Positions 37,901-46,388 of a stretch of DNA of 64,000 bases are shown one piece after another. A program made the position numbers and the translations under genes. This DNA comes from Polyangiaceae bacterium (lineage in GTDB: Bacteria > Myxococcota_A > Polyangia > Polyangiales > Polyangiaceae): assembly GCA_019637265.1 (NCBI GenBank), contig JAHBVY010000002.1, positions 124,001 through 188,000 on the forward strand. Direction: 5' to 3'. Each line of letters begins with the position of its first letter. The first letter of the stretch is position 1. The notes beneath the pieces were generated by a model. It saw only the letters and a program-made list of their open reading frames with translations. It was not told the DNA's origin and searched no databases.

Positions 37901-39705
37901 CCCTCACCCGTGAGCGGGCTCGCGTACGTCGGGCCGAAGCCCCACGGTGCGCCCGTCTGTGGGGTGTCGAACACGTTCACCAGGTGCCGCCGCACGTCGC
38001 CGATGCGCACGGTGTAGGCGGCCTTGCAGGCATCCTTCAGCTCCTTGTCAGCCGGGTTGGTCGAGTTCCGCACCTTCTGGCAATCCCCCGCATTGAAGCG
38101 GGCGGGCAGCCGGCGCTCACCCGGGGCACACGCCGGGTGGTCGTGCTCCTGGATCGGGCTGTGGCACAGGATGACCGCGTCATCCATCAGCGTGATCCGC
38201 TCGAGCGCGCGGTACTCCGCGCTGCCCGGGTCGTAGCCACGCTTGGCGATGTTGCTGCGCGCGGTCTCTGCGCAGGCCGCGGTGTCCCAGCGACGCGCGC
38301 CGCCGTTCGCCTCACGGCAGGAGTCCACCTCACGCCAGATGGCGACGGCGTCCCCCAGCTCATCGATGCCGCCGCGCGGCACCGGGTACTCAGCGTCGCA
38401 GTCTGCATCCGGAGCGATGCGCTCACACTCGGCGTGCCGCGCCGCCATGACCGCCACGCGGATCGCGACGTCCCACTCCTGGGTGGCCCAGTTGGTGGAG
38501 TCGAAGTACCGCGGATCGCTCTTGTTCGTGTAGTACCAGACGATGGGCCGCACCGGCCGATCGCGGAACGGCACGGTGCACCGCTGAGTGTGCACGTTGC
38601 ACTGCGAGCCCGGGTGGTTGACCCCGATCGCACTCGGCTCACACGCGTCGTCCGTGCCGTTGCCGTTGGCGTCGACATCCGAGGTGCAACGGTGGAACCC
38701 GTCCGATCCGGGGTCCGTGTTGACGAGGTGGCTGCGCTCCCAAATGTTGTAGCGCGAGATGAACCGCCGCCAGTTGGTGTCCACCATGCCGTAGTTACGC
38801 GCGAAGCCGTAACGATCCTTGGTGAACGCGCCGGCGACCTGGAAGCGGTAGCCGTCCCAATCCGTGGGCTCGTAGTCCGTGTCCTGCACCTTCCAGAACG
38901 AGTGCCGGATGGTGAGCTCGCTCGGGTTGCAGTTGCCCATCGGCGCCTGCCCACCCACGAAGTCGGCGTCCAAGAAGCACGCCGGGATCTCGTTCAGCCC
39001 GAACAGGCCGCCGAGGTCGATCTTGCCGGGCTTGGCCCAGGCCTTGGTGGTGACGTCGAAGTAGTCCTTCTCGAAGCGCGGCGCGTGCTCCGAGTCTGGA
39101 TCGTTCACGTAGTAGCCCACCTCTTCATACTTGTAGGCGCCGAAGAACACGCCGTAGATGGCGAGCGTGTCGAAGTCGTAAGCCTCCGTGATGAGGTTCT
39201 TCGACCAATCCACACGGAAATACTTGCGCTCGTACCACGGGGCGTCGGAGGTGTTCTCCTCCACCACGTTGAGCTCCTCACCGGTGGACGGGTTGTAGCT
39301 GCGCTTGATGTCGAAGTGGTTCTGGATCCGGAAGGCGTAGACCACCTGCCCGTCGTTCGTCTCCACGCCAGCGCCGAAGCCGTCCGAGTTGTCGATCCGC
39401 TCGTACGCGAGGCGGCCGAGCAGGCGGTCCTCCGTGATCTGCCAGCGGATGATGGAGAGGTCGTTGCTGTAGAAGCCGTTGAAGAACGCGTCCTGAGTCG
39501 CGCCGGTGGCGATGTCCAGGACAGTCCCGTTCGCGTAGAACGCCGGGTTGTCGTGGTCCTTCGCGAGGTCGGGGCCGACGAAGAAGCTCTTCTCCAGTGC
39601 GTTCGGCTGCACGCGGTTGATTGGCTCTCGCTCTTCGGCGCACCCGAGGGTAGCGAGTAGGCCGACGGATGCTGCGAGCAGCGGCCGGGTCCATTTGAGG
39701 GTCAT
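34909..39705 (-). CDS. Giant zinc-dependent metalloprotease lipoprotein
   Basis: Surface or periplasmic protease, 1598 residues from ATG 39705 (GAAGGAG five bases upstream). The signal ALL-to-lipobox LLAASVGLLATLGC gives a lipoprotein. Zinc site: HEMGHTFGLRH (His852, Glu853, His856, His862), the extended HExxHxxGxxH motif, in FSVMAHEMGHTFGLRHNF. The N-terminal 600 residues have beta-rich DUF5117-like character; cysteine- and calcium-loop-like segments (DANGNGTDDACEPS) and a DUF4953-like context flank the site. Myxobacteria encode several such predatory/degradative enzymes. A start at 39750 would add 15 residues ahead of the signal peptide. The promoter is probably in the AT-rich patch at 39791-39820. 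Confidence 0.88.
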   Translation of the reverse strand: MTLKWTRPLLAASVGLLATLGCAEEREPINRVQPNALEKSFFVGPDLAKDHDNPAFYANGTVLDIATGATQDAFFNGFYSNDLSIIRWQITEDRLLGRLAYERIDNSDGFGAGVETNDGQVVYAFRIQNHFDIKRSYNPSTGEELNVVEENTSDAPWYERKYFRVDWSKNLITEAYDFDTLAIYGVFFGAYKYEEVGYYVNDPDSEHAPRFEKDYFDVTTKAWAKPGKIDLGGLFGLNEIPACFLDADFVGGQAPMGNCNPSELTIRHSFWKVQDTDYEPTDWDGYRFQVAGAFTKDRYGFARNYGMVDTNWRRFISRYNIWERSHLVNTDPGSDGFHRCTSDVDANGNGTDDACEPSAIGVNHPGSQCNVHTQRCTVPFRDRPVRPIVWYYTNKSDPRYFDSTNWATQEWDVAIRVAVMAARHAECERIAPDADCDAEYPVPRGGIDELGDAVAIWREVDSCREANGGARRWDTAACAETARSNIAKRGYDPGSAEYRALERITLMDDAVILCHSPIQEHDHPACAPGERRLPARFNAGDCQKVRNSTNPADKELKDACKAAYTVRIGDVRRHLVNVFDTPQTGAPWGFGPTYASPLTGEGISASINVWSWPTDQISQSVVDVSRFIAGELSVQDITDGKFVRDYALAVENAGKGALGTMTRSERDARHEQLIKAYGRDIETGLVVQRPVSELPRLTKANLDKVREITQIKASTGTPSAMKNTYFARMQSAYGTETEAALINPAMQQLAGVTGMPPGMLGDLASPLRGRINPTLYRDLDHMRELGLASRGACMLHGDSFAPSPTAMAGVSKKLQEKFGAFNREDDAATQHERAQRMARYLAQKMHFSVMAHEMGHTFGLRHNFVSSSNAFNYRPQYWQLRTKNGTVTNECTDLAEGDAAAANCVGPRYFDPVTQEEQDNLIQMWTHSSIMDYAGDYSQDFLGLGSYDFHATRMFYGDTASVFADNEFRRGTPLAGAINETILDSFGGILGYQYQTDIQDFPNNLNIIHYSQLNRAYKLIDDCRDVSIEDYRPAHWDEATLGRWDPVIDGMLVQVNGNYSRCKTRKVAYVAYEDLRGGGGDPSDPASQGGGVGPYYDKKSRTRFPYGFATDRWADLGNVAVYRHDQGADPYELFEFFISEQELRHIFDNYRRNRSTFTVRSAANRVLNRYNTKMRDGAKGIGLIYNNIQNLQPGAFSLYVDVLKWHDIMLASGLAFDHFTRQMQRPNVGVHEEPGSFGIANVMEAMVANENSTTGPLLVPDGAQGFWDAVGIGGKRVNNALSRDRGEYDSEFTLNAGSYYDKVYTTMLMTESVDNFISSSLSDFTDARWRAVSLADLFPDGYRRWLANHLTGDSWVTGARVAATSQGRPDVDSQGYPKQPLGWVSWWPDTPEVCFSNKGTMVCSGYGVDGSKFKPNAPSVMRALDPQVGWEQQKFLIAWTLVYLPENQKRRWLDQMGIWAIGADTDPGFENRIEFHMPTGEVFVARTYGTENFCFGSNTSGTPACKTVQRGIAARILEYANELLNVAYVTTPVTHNGVTWYVPTLDASGQPQLRGGGACDSSAACLKLHDYASIPSFIRQAMRDFGLADPSMKGIYGG

Positions 39706-39790
39706 GGGTTCTCCTTCGACGATCGGTGGTGGCCCTAACGGTCTTGGCACGAGAAGCGCCAGGGACTCACTTGAGCAATAAGCGGGCCAC

Positions 39791-39820
39791 TATGAAAACT
39801 AAGCAATTTCAGGTAGTTAC
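39791..39820 (-). promoter_or_regulatory. Candidate promoter region of the metalloprotease gene
   Basis: Unusually AT-rich stretch for this genome; on the minus strand TTGCTT, 17 bases, then GCTTAT, about 75 bases before the start codon. Weak consensus match. Confidence 0.3.
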
Positions 39821-40050
39821 ACGGATGATGCGGGGGCATCGTTAGGCGACTAACCCCGCGCAGCCGTCGCTAAGGCGAACGATCACACGGCGGCCGCACG
39901 CCCCGGGCCCGCGTTGATACAGAGGAACCAGGCGCTTGTTAAGGGCTTCGTGACAGCGCCGAGGCGATCCAGCGCCGCATGCGTCACGCGACCTGCGAGG
40001 GGAGCGTGAGGTGGCCAGCGCCGCCAGCCTCGAGGCTCGCGGCGGACACG

Positions 40051-40080
40051 GGTGCGGTGCCGTCCAACCCCCCAAAACCC
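40051..40080 (-). repeat. G-rich intergenic repeat copy after hisD
   Basis: Minus-strand GGGTTTTGGGGGGTTGGACG then GCACCGCACC, 18 bases after the hisD stop and in the sense direction of hisD. Confidence 0.75.
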
Positions 40081-40098
40081 TTGAGGAAAATCTGAGCG

Positions 40099-41373
40099 CT
40101 AGGCCTGGCGGATCTCCACCGCCCGCGCGTGCGCCTCGAGCCCCTCCGAGCGCGCCAGGGTGGTGATGGCCTCCGCCTGCGCGGCCAGCGCAGGAGCCTG
40201 ATAGGCGATGGTGGAGGTGCGCCGGACGAAATCCGGGATGCCCAGGGCCGACGCGAAGCGCGAGGCGCCGCCCGTCGGGAGCACGTGGGAGGGCCCCGCG
40301 AGGTAGTCCCCCGCGGCCTCGGGCGTCATCGGCCCGATGAACAGCGCGCCCGCGCCGCGGATGAGCGCGGCGTCTTCACGCGCCGTGCGCGTCTGCACCG
40401 CGACGTGCTCCACCGCGAGCAGGCTCGCCACCCGCGAGAGCTCTGCGTGGGAATCCACCACCAGCGCGTAGCCGTGCTCGGTCAGGCTCTGCGAGGCCAC
40501 CTCGCGCCGTGGCAAGGACGCGAGCTGCGACTCGAGCTCGCGCTCCACCCCGCTCACGAGCGCCGGGCTGGTGGTGACGAGCAGCGGGTACGCCGCCTCG
40601 TCGTGCTCCGCTTGGGAGAGCAGGTCCGCGGCGACCCAGCGCGGATCGGCGCTGTCGTCCGCCACCACCAAGATCTCACTGGGGCCAGCGATGCTGTCGA
40701 TGTCCACGTCGCCGTAGACGAGCCGCTTGGCCGCCGCGACGTACAGGTTGCCGGGGCCCACCACTTTGTCGACCCGCGGCACGCTCTCCGTACCGTAAGC
40801 CAACGCGCCGATCGCCTGCGCGCCGCCCGCGTCCAAGATCGCGGTGACCCCCGATAGGTAGGCAGCCGCACGAACTACCGCGGGTGGATCGGGCGTCGCC
40901 AGCACGATCTCCGGGACGCCCGCCACCCGCGCCACCACCGCGCTCATCAGCACGCTGGAAGGGTACCTGGCCTTACCACCCGGCGCGTACACCCCCACGC
41001 GCTCGAGCGCGTCGACGCGGGTACCGAGGCTGACGCCCGCCTCCTCATACTCGAAGCTCCGCACGAGCTCGAGCTGCCGCTCGTGGAAGCGCTGGATCCG
41101 CGCGGTCGCGAGCGTCAGCGCGCTGCGGAGCTCGGCGGGCAGCGAACGGAGCGCCTCCTCCCCGCCATACTCACGCTGAAAAACGACGCCCACCTCACGC
41201 GCCTCGAAGCGCCGCACAGCGGCGCGCACCGCCGCGTCACCCCCCTCGCGCACCTCCCCCAAGATGGCGCGCACCGCGGGCTCCACCGCCGCCAAATCTT
41301 GCTCCCCGCGACGCGCCAGGCGCTGAAGCAACGCATCGAACGCCGGTGAAGGTTGGCTGACTCGAGTGAGCAT
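40099..41373 (-). CDS. hisD: Histidinol dehydrogenase
   Basis: Zn-dependent four-electron oxidation of L-histidinol to L-histidine with NAD+. 424 residues. GVYAPGGKARYPSSVLM, GAQAIGALAYGTESVPRVDKVVGPGN and AGPSEILVVADDSADP are the family core; the Zn ligands include the His/Gln/Asp of LLSQAEHDEAAYPLL and GPSHVLPTGGASRF. No other his gene is adjacent: an orphan hisD, as is common in myxobacteria. Downstream sits a G-rich repeat. Confidence 0.97.
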   Translation of the reverse strand: MLTRVSQPSPAFDALLQRLARRGEQDLAAVEPAVRAILGEVREGGDAAVRAAVRRFEAREVGVVFQREYGGEEALRSLPAELRSALTLATARIQRFHERQLELVRSFEYEEAGVSLGTRVDALERVGVYAPGGKARYPSSVLMSAVVARVAGVPEIVLATPDPPAVVRAAAYLSGVTAILDAGGAQAIGALAYGTESVPRVDKVVGPGNLYVAAAKRLVYGDVDIDSIAGPSEILVVADDSADPRWVAADLLSQAEHDEAAYPLLVTTSPALVSGVERELESQLASLPRREVASQSLTEHGYALVVDSHAELSRVASLLAVEHVAVQTRTAREDAALIRGAGALFIGPMTPEAAGDYLAGPSHVLPTGGASRFASALGIPDFVRRTSTIAYQAPALAAQAEAITTLARSEGLEAHARAVEIRQA

Positions 41374-41474
41374 GGGCAGCTTGACTGATGAAGAGGGCGA
41401 CGCGGCGGAGCGCGCTCCCGAGCGCGACGAACGCGGGCCACAGCGGCCGCGAGCCCGCTATGCGGCGGCGAGGG

Positions 41475-42083
41475 CTAGGTCCAGTGCCCCGCCTTCAGCG
41501 CGGCGGGATCGTACTCGCGGATGCGCGGGCCGACCGACTCACGGAAGACGCTCTCGTTATCCATGTCGAAATCGTCCTCATCGAAGTCGCTCGCCACCTC
41601 CACGGTGATGGCGAGGATGCGGAGGAACATCGCGAAGCTCGAGGCGCAGAGGCGCGGCTTCCAAGTGTCCGTACCGCTCATCGCGGTGTAGACGGGGCAG
41701 TCACCCTCCGCGTCCGCCTCGCTCACGTCGAGGAAGTAAGGATCCCCGAGCAGCGAGCTGTGCGCGATGATGACCCACGAGGGGCGCCAACCGTTGCTCG
41801 CTGGCGTGACCAGCGGCTCGCCCTCCTCGCTCAAGGCGAAGCCCCGCTGCTCCTCGAGCAGCTCACTCGAGGGCACCAGCCGAACCCGCTCCGTCGGGGT
41901 CACGGTTTCGACGTCGACCGGGTCGCACTCGAGCAAGAACTCACGGTAGCGCCGCGGGAGCTTCAAGCGCTTCTTCAGCTCCTCCAAAAGCGCCGCCGGG
42001 GCGGCACCGAAGGTCACCGCCAAATGACGCTGCTTGAAGGACTCTTTCAGCGCTGAGATGGATTCGGCGAGATCGCTATCCAC
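41475..42083 (-). CDS. SMI1/KNR4 (SUKH) family protein
   Basis: 202 residues. AALLEELKKRLKLPRRYREFLLECDPVDV is the SUKH N-terminal motif; WVIIAHSSLLGDPYFLDVSE and CPVYTAMSGTDTWKPRLCASSFAMFLRIL match the conserved core. SUKH proteins are often immunity proteins to secreted toxins or general interaction modules. No toxin gene lies next to this one, so an immunity role is not shown. Acidic C-terminal stretch (DFDEDDFDMDNES). Confidence 0.82.
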   Translation of the reverse strand: MDSDLAESISALKESFKQRHLAVTFGAAPAALLEELKKRLKLPRRYREFLLECDPVDVETVTPTERVRLVPSSELLEEQRGFALSEEGEPLVTPASNGWRPSWVIIAHSSLLGDPYFLDVSEADAEGDCPVYTAMSGTDTWKPRLCASSFAMFLRILAITVEVASDFDEDDFDMDNESVFRESVGPRIREYDPAALKAGHWT

Positions 42084-42426
42084 GTCGCGACCCTTCGCGC
42101 CACGTCGAGGTAGCGCCAGTAGGGGGAGGCAACGCGGCCCCCGGGGAGGTTCGTAGGCGTGGGGCGCAGCCTAGTGTAAACTCGTGACGCTGGGTATCGG
42201 ATTCTCAGCGTGCGACGCGCCTCCTCGTTGGAGCCACCTCATCGGAGCCAAGTGCGCGACCGTTGGAGGACGACGCTGGGGGATGAGGGCGGAACGACCG
42301 AACGGGTGGCGCAGCCTTCGCGAGCGGGCAGGCGTCTCGGTTTCGGGTTTTTGGGGGTTAGACGGCACCGCACCGCATCGCCGCCACGCCGGCCCAGTCT
42401 TCGGCGCTGCGGCCGCCGCGGCAGCC
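42084..42426. other. Intergenic region between the SUKH gene and the App1-like gene
   Basis: About 340 bases with no credible gene. Contains a G-rich repeat (42346-42375) and the presumed promoter of the SUKH gene; a short plus-strand frame here lacks conserved sequence. Confidence 0.55.
42346..42375 (+). repeat. G-rich intergenic repeat copy
   Basis: GGTTTTTGGGGGTTAGACGG then CACCGCACCG, plus orientation: one of the best-preserved copies. Confidence 0.75.
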
Positions 42427-43452
42427 TCAGCGCTCCGAGAACGGTGAGCGATGACGACGGCGGTGACGACGCGCGAGCTCTTGGTAGTCGAGGGTGGCCT
42501 CCGGCAGCTCGAGCGGCGGCGGAGGCTGGGAGGCGTAGCGACCCAGCTCGGTGACCAAGCCTTCGAGGGCCTCGCGCGCGGGTACTGGCCCCGTCGCGAG
42601 CAAGTCGCCGAGCGCGGCCTCGAGGGGAGCCGCGAGCGCGCCCTTCACGTGCCCGCGCCGCATGAGGTCGTGATAGCTCCGCGCCAGCGCGCGGGTGTCG
42701 AAGCGCTGCTGCAGCGCGAACTCCGACGCGATCCGCAGCACCGCTTGAGGCTCGAGCACGCCATCTTCCGCCAGCACGAACGCGACCTGGAGGTAGTTGT
42801 AGAACGGCACCACCCGCGGCCCATAACCGTGGAAGCGGCTGGGCGGGGTTTGACGCTCGAGGTGGATCAAGATGCGCTGCACCGCCGCGGCGTGGCGATT
42901 CTCACTCAGCGCGAGCAGGCAGCGCGCCTCCACGTCTGGGTACACGCGCCCCGCGCGCAGGATGCGGCCGAGCGCCACCGAATCCAGCTTGCCCCCAGCG
43001 AGGTCCGCGTAGAGGGAGTAAACGAAGGCGTCCGCCTCGGCGTCGTCCCCCACCAAGATTTCCCGCGTGGCCGCCCCTGGCAGCTCCCGCCGGCTCTCGA
43101 GCAGCGCGGGCAGCTTGTAGCCGAGCTGATCGCGCACGGCCCTGAGCCGCAACCTGAGCAGGTTCGAGAGGTTCGGCTTCAAGGTGAGCAGATCCCAACG
43201 GACGCGATCGATGCGGAGCTTCTCCTCCAAGCGGGCGCGCATCTGGCGCGGGCTGCCGCTCAAGATGTGGATGAAGGCGCCCGAGCGGCCCAGCTCGCGC
43301 AGCACCGCGGCGGCGCCCGGCACCGAGCGCTTCTGATCGGGGCGCTCGAGGGCCGTCTTCACCAAGTCGCGCGCGGTGTCGAACTCCGTGCGGAGGTAGG
43401 TCTTATCGAGATCCCAGCGCGCGACGTGACGCGCCTCACTCGGCGCGCTCAT
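42427..43452 (-). CDS. HAD-superfamily App1-like (DUF2183) phosphatase-like protein
   Basis: 341 residues. VARWDLDKTYLRT (Asp14, Asp16) is the DxDxT/Y nucleophile motif of phosphatidate phosphatase App1-type HAD enzymes; FIHILSGSPRQMR is HAD motif II; and GYKLPALLESRR with REILVGDDAEADAFVYSLYADL are motifs III and IV. The C-terminal half is an added helical domain without family. May hydrolyse a phospholipid or other phosphoester. Solitary, between tandem repeats and a G-rich repeat. Confidence 0.75.
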   Translation of the reverse strand: MSAPSEARHVARWDLDKTYLRTEFDTARDLVKTALERPDQKRSVPGAAAVLRELGRSGAFIHILSGSPRQMRARLEEKLRIDRVRWDLLTLKPNLSNLLRLRLRAVRDQLGYKLPALLESRRELPGAATREILVGDDAEADAFVYSLYADLAGGKLDSVALGRILRAGRVYPDVEARCLLALSENRHAAAVQRILIHLERQTPPSRFHGYGPRVVPFYNYLQVAFVLAEDGVLEPQAVLRIASEFALQQRFDTRALARSYHDLMRRGHVKGALAAPLEAALGDLLATGPVPAREALEGLVTELGRYASQPPPPLELPEATLDYQELARRHRRRHRSPFSER

Positions 43453-43474
43453 CGCTCACGCCCCTGAACGGCGG

Positions 43475-43582
43475 GCTCACTGGGCGCTGAATAACTCGTC
43501 AGGTGAACGAGCTCACTGGGCACAGAGCAACTCGTCAGGTGAGCGAGCTCACTCGGCGCACAGCAGCTCGTCAGGCGAGCGA
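43475..43582. repeat. Three 36-bp tandem repeats
   Basis: Units start at 43475, 43511 and 43547 (period exactly 36), each GCTCACTSGGC, a variable middle, then AACTCGTCAGGTGAACGA-like. Two units are almost identical. There are no spacers, so this is not CRISPR. Lies between the kinase stop and the App1-like start (both minus strand). Confidence 0.85.
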
Positions 43583-43603
43583 ACGCATGGCTCGGTGCGC
43601 TCA

Positions 43604-46285
43604 TCAGCCCGCCCAGCTGCGCCGCGTGTCCTCCAAGGAGCGCAGCAGCTCGTGGGCGCCTGGGCGGCCGTCCGCAGCAGAGCGCCGCGCGACGTCGAGC
43701 GCCTCCGAGAGGAAGCCGATCGCCTCCTCCGAACGGCTCCGCCCATGAGCGACGTGCGCCAGCGCGCTGAGCACCCGCGCGCGATCCGTCCCCCCCGGAC
43801 CCGCCAAATCGAGCGCCTCCCTCAGCACGCCCTCCGCGTCACTGAAGTTCCCCGCGCGGGTCAGCGCGTCCCCCAGCTTACGGCTGAAGATCAGCACGGC
43901 GCGGAGCGGATCATCCAGCTCACCGCGCGCGATCTCCTGGCGCGCCAGCTCGAGCCCGCGCCGCAGCGCCAGCACCGCGGCTTGCGTGTCGCCGCGCGCC
44001 GTCCCGCGCTCCGCCACCTGCTCCAGCAAGAGCAAGGCCTGGAAGGAATCTTGAGAGTAGAAGGCGTGGAGCGCGTGCGCCTCGAGCGGCGCGCCCGACT
44101 CCTCACAGACTTTGACCGCGCGCAAATGGAGATCACGCCGCACCCCCGCTGGGATGGCGGCGAGCACGATGTCGTGCAGCAGCGGGTGCGAGGTGCTGAT
44201 GGTGCCCGCCGCGCGGCGCACCATGCCCGCTTGCACCAGCAGGTTCAGCGCGTCGAGCACGTCCACCACCGAGGGCACCATGGTGCTGAAGGCGATCGGC
44301 TCCACGTCGTCACCGAGCACCGCCACCGCTTGAAGCACGCGGCGCGCGTCCGGGTCGAGCGAGGCCACGCGCGCCGCCACCAGATCCGCGAGGCGTGACG
44401 GCGGCTCCTTGCCGCCCTCTTGAGTGAACCGCAGCGCCTGCTCCACGTACATGGGCGAGACGCCGCGCGCGTCGCTCATCTTCAGGCGCTCCTCCAAGCT
44501 GGAGCCGAGCCAAGCCGACACCGCCGCGAGCGGCAGCCCGCTCAGCACCCGCGCGGCGTGCTCCGCGCTCCACCCGGTTTCGAAGCCGGGCGCATGCGCC
44601 GCGAGCATCATCACCCGCGCCGTGGGCGGCTCCCCCAACGCGTCGGCGAAGGCGGCGCGCGTGGCGCCATCGAGGCGCTGCAGATCGTCCAGCGCGAGCA
44701 CCACGACGCCGCCCGGGCTACGCCGCGACAGCTCGAGCGACGCCTCCGAGAGCGCCCAGCGGAGCGCCTCCGCGAGCGCGAACCGCCGCTCGATCACCGA
44801 GCGTGCGTCGGGACCGCGCGCGGCACCGAACACCTCGAGCGCCGCCTCCTCCACGCCTTCGGGCGCGCCCGTGAGATCCGGCACCCCGTCGCCGTTCATG
44901 CGGTGTGAGAGCAGCGTGACCAGGGCGCCGCGCAGCCCATGGTAGGCCACCTCCGCCCAGTAGCGGTCGGGCTCCACCCGCACCACCAGATCACCCATCG
45001 CCTCCACCCGGCTCAAGAACTCGTGGATGAGCCGCGACTTGCCGACGCCGGACTCCCCCACCAAGCGGGCGCCCACCACGCCGCCCTCGGCCGCCGCCTT
45101 CTCACGCCGATCGGCGAGCCAGGCGAGGTCGTCCTCACGACCGACGAACGGCAGCGGGAAGGTGACGCTCTGAGTGGGCTCCGTGGAGGGCGACAGCCGC
45201 GCGCCGCACTCACCGCAGAACTTCTGGACCGGCACCACCGAGTAGCAAGCGCTGCACTGGACCGTGCCATAGGAGGTGGGCGGCAGTGAGCTGCCGCGGT
45301 CACCCTCCTCCATCTGGGAGACCGCCTCGCGCAGCGCGTCCGAGAACTCGACCGCGTCTTGGTAGCGGTGATCGGCGTCCTTCTCGAGCGCCCGGTTCAC
45401 GACGTCGATCAGCGACTGGGGGATGTTGCGCTCCGGCGCCACCTGCGCTGGGTCGGGCACCGGGATCGACAGGTGCATCATCACCACCTGCGTCGGGCTC
45501 TCCGCCTCGAAGGGCAGCCGCCCGGTGAGCAGCTGGAACAGGATGACGCCGACCGCGTAGAGATCCGTGCGGCCATCGATGGGATCGCCGCGCCCCTGCT
45601 CGGGCGCCATGTAGTCCGGCGTGCCGCACACGATGCCGGGGCTGGTGACGTTCGGCAGCGAGGTGTCGAGCTTCAGCTTCGCGAGGCCGAAGTCCACCAC
45701 CTTCACGTGATCACCGCCGCGCCGGAGCTGCTCACACAGCACGTTCTCCGGCTTCAGGTCGCGGTGCACGATGCCCATCGCGTGGGCCTCCGACAGCGCC
45801 GACAGCACCTGACGGAGGATATCCACCACGCGCTTGAACGACAGCGGGCCCTCCTCGTAGGCGACGCGCGCGAGATCTTTCCCACGCAGGAACTCCATCA
45901 CGAGGTAAGGCTGACCATCGCTCGTGCGCCCGAAGTCGATGACGCTCACCGAGTTCGGGTGGTTCAGCTGACTCGCCGCGCGCGCCTCGGTCATGAAGCG
46001 CACGGAGGAGTTCTCGTCGCTCAAGAGGTGCGGGTGGATGATCTTCACGGCGACGGTGCGCCCCAGCGCGCGCTGCTCGGCGCGGTACACCCGCCCCATG
46101 CCACCGACGCTCAAGAGGTCGATGATGAGGTAGCCCCCCGGCAGCTCTTGACCGATCAGCTTGTCATCGGCCTGGGTGGTGCGGAGGCTGCCGACGGGGA
46201 AGCCGCACGCCGGGCAATACTTGTGTCCCTCGGCACACTGCGTCCCGCACTGCGGGCACGGCCGCATGACCTCGTAGTCTACCAC
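43604..46285 (-). CDS. Ser/Thr protein kinase fused to zinc ribbons, AAA ATPase and TPR-like region
   Basis: Cytosolic signalling protein, 893 residues from GTG 46285 (AGGAG upstream). Order: zinc ribbon 1 (CPQCGTQC...YCPACG, about 9-29); kinase (about 50-320) with GRVYRAEQRALGRTVAVKII, IVHRDLKPENVLC, KVVDFGLAKLKL and MAPEQG; zinc ribbon 2 (CSACYSVVPVQKFCGECG); AAA/NTPase with Walker A RLVGESGVGKSRLIHEF and Walker B VVVLALDDLQRLD; then LuxR/adenylate-cyclase-type helical repeats to the end. All catalytic kinase residues are intact. Typical of myxobacterial one-protein signal hubs. Divergent from the MshEN-domain gene, so possibly functionally linked. Confidence 0.92.
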   Translation of the reverse strand: MVDYEVMRPCPQCGTQCAEGHKYCPACGFPVGSLRTTQADDKLIGQELPGGYLIIDLLSVGGMGRVYRAEQRALGRTVAVKIIHPHLLSDENSSVRFMTEARAASQLNHPNSVSVIDFGRTSDGQPYLVMEFLRGKDLARVAYEEGPLSFKRVVDILRQVLSALSEAHAMGIVHRDLKPENVLCEQLRRGGDHVKVVDFGLAKLKLDTSLPNVTSPGIVCGTPDYMAPEQGRGDPIDGRTDLYAVGVILFQLLTGRLPFEAESPTQVVMMHLSIPVPDPAQVAPERNIPQSLIDVVNRALEKDADHRYQDAVEFSDALREAVSQMEEGDRGSSLPPTSYGTVQCSACYSVVPVQKFCGECGARLSPSTEPTQSVTFPLPFVGREDDLAWLADRREKAAAEGGVVGARLVGESGVGKSRLIHEFLSRVEAMGDLVVRVEPDRYWAEVAYHGLRGALVTLLSHRMNGDGVPDLTGAPEGVEEAALEVFGAARGPDARSVIERRFALAEALRWALSEASLELSRRSPGGVVVLALDDLQRLDGATRAAFADALGEPPTARVMMLAAHAPGFETGWSAEHAARVLSGLPLAAVSAWLGSSLEERLKMSDARGVSPMYVEQALRFTQEGGKEPPSRLADLVAARVASLDPDARRVLQAVAVLGDDVEPIAFSTMVPSVVDVLDALNLLVQAGMVRRAAGTISTSHPLLHDIVLAAIPAGVRRDLHLRAVKVCEESGAPLEAHALHAFYSQDSFQALLLLEQVAERGTARGDTQAAVLALRRGLELARQEIARGELDDPLRAVLIFSRKLGDALTRAGNFSDAEGVLREALDLAGPGGTDRARVLSALAHVAHGRSRSEEAIGFLSEALDVARRSAADGRPGAHELLRSLEDTRRSWAG

Positions 46286-46388
46286 CTGGCTCCTGCTCCC
46301 ACGGCGATGGCCCCGGACTCCACGTCACGCGCTCTTACCATACCTTCCGGGTTTCGCGCAGGCGCGGTTTCGCGCTAGGGTGCGGGCG

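Larger units (their letters stand above)
39706..40098. other. Region between hisD and the metalloprotease gene
   Basis: About 390 bases without a gene. Contains an AT-rich patch (39791-39820), a short direct-repeat-poor GC-rich stretch and a G-rich intergenic repeat (40051-40080). Confidence 0.6.

Noticed and set aside
37696-39660. 654-codon plus-strand open frame opposite the metalloprotease
   Set aside because: No conserved motif and Val/Arg/His-rich composition typical of antisense frames.
41475-42083. Contact-dependent toxin immunity cassette
   Set aside because: Only a SUKH protein is present; no polymorphic toxin or secretion gene lies adjacent.
43475-43582. Possible CRISPR array (36-bp repeats)
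   Set aside because: Units are directly adjacent with no unique spacers, and no cas gene is nearby.
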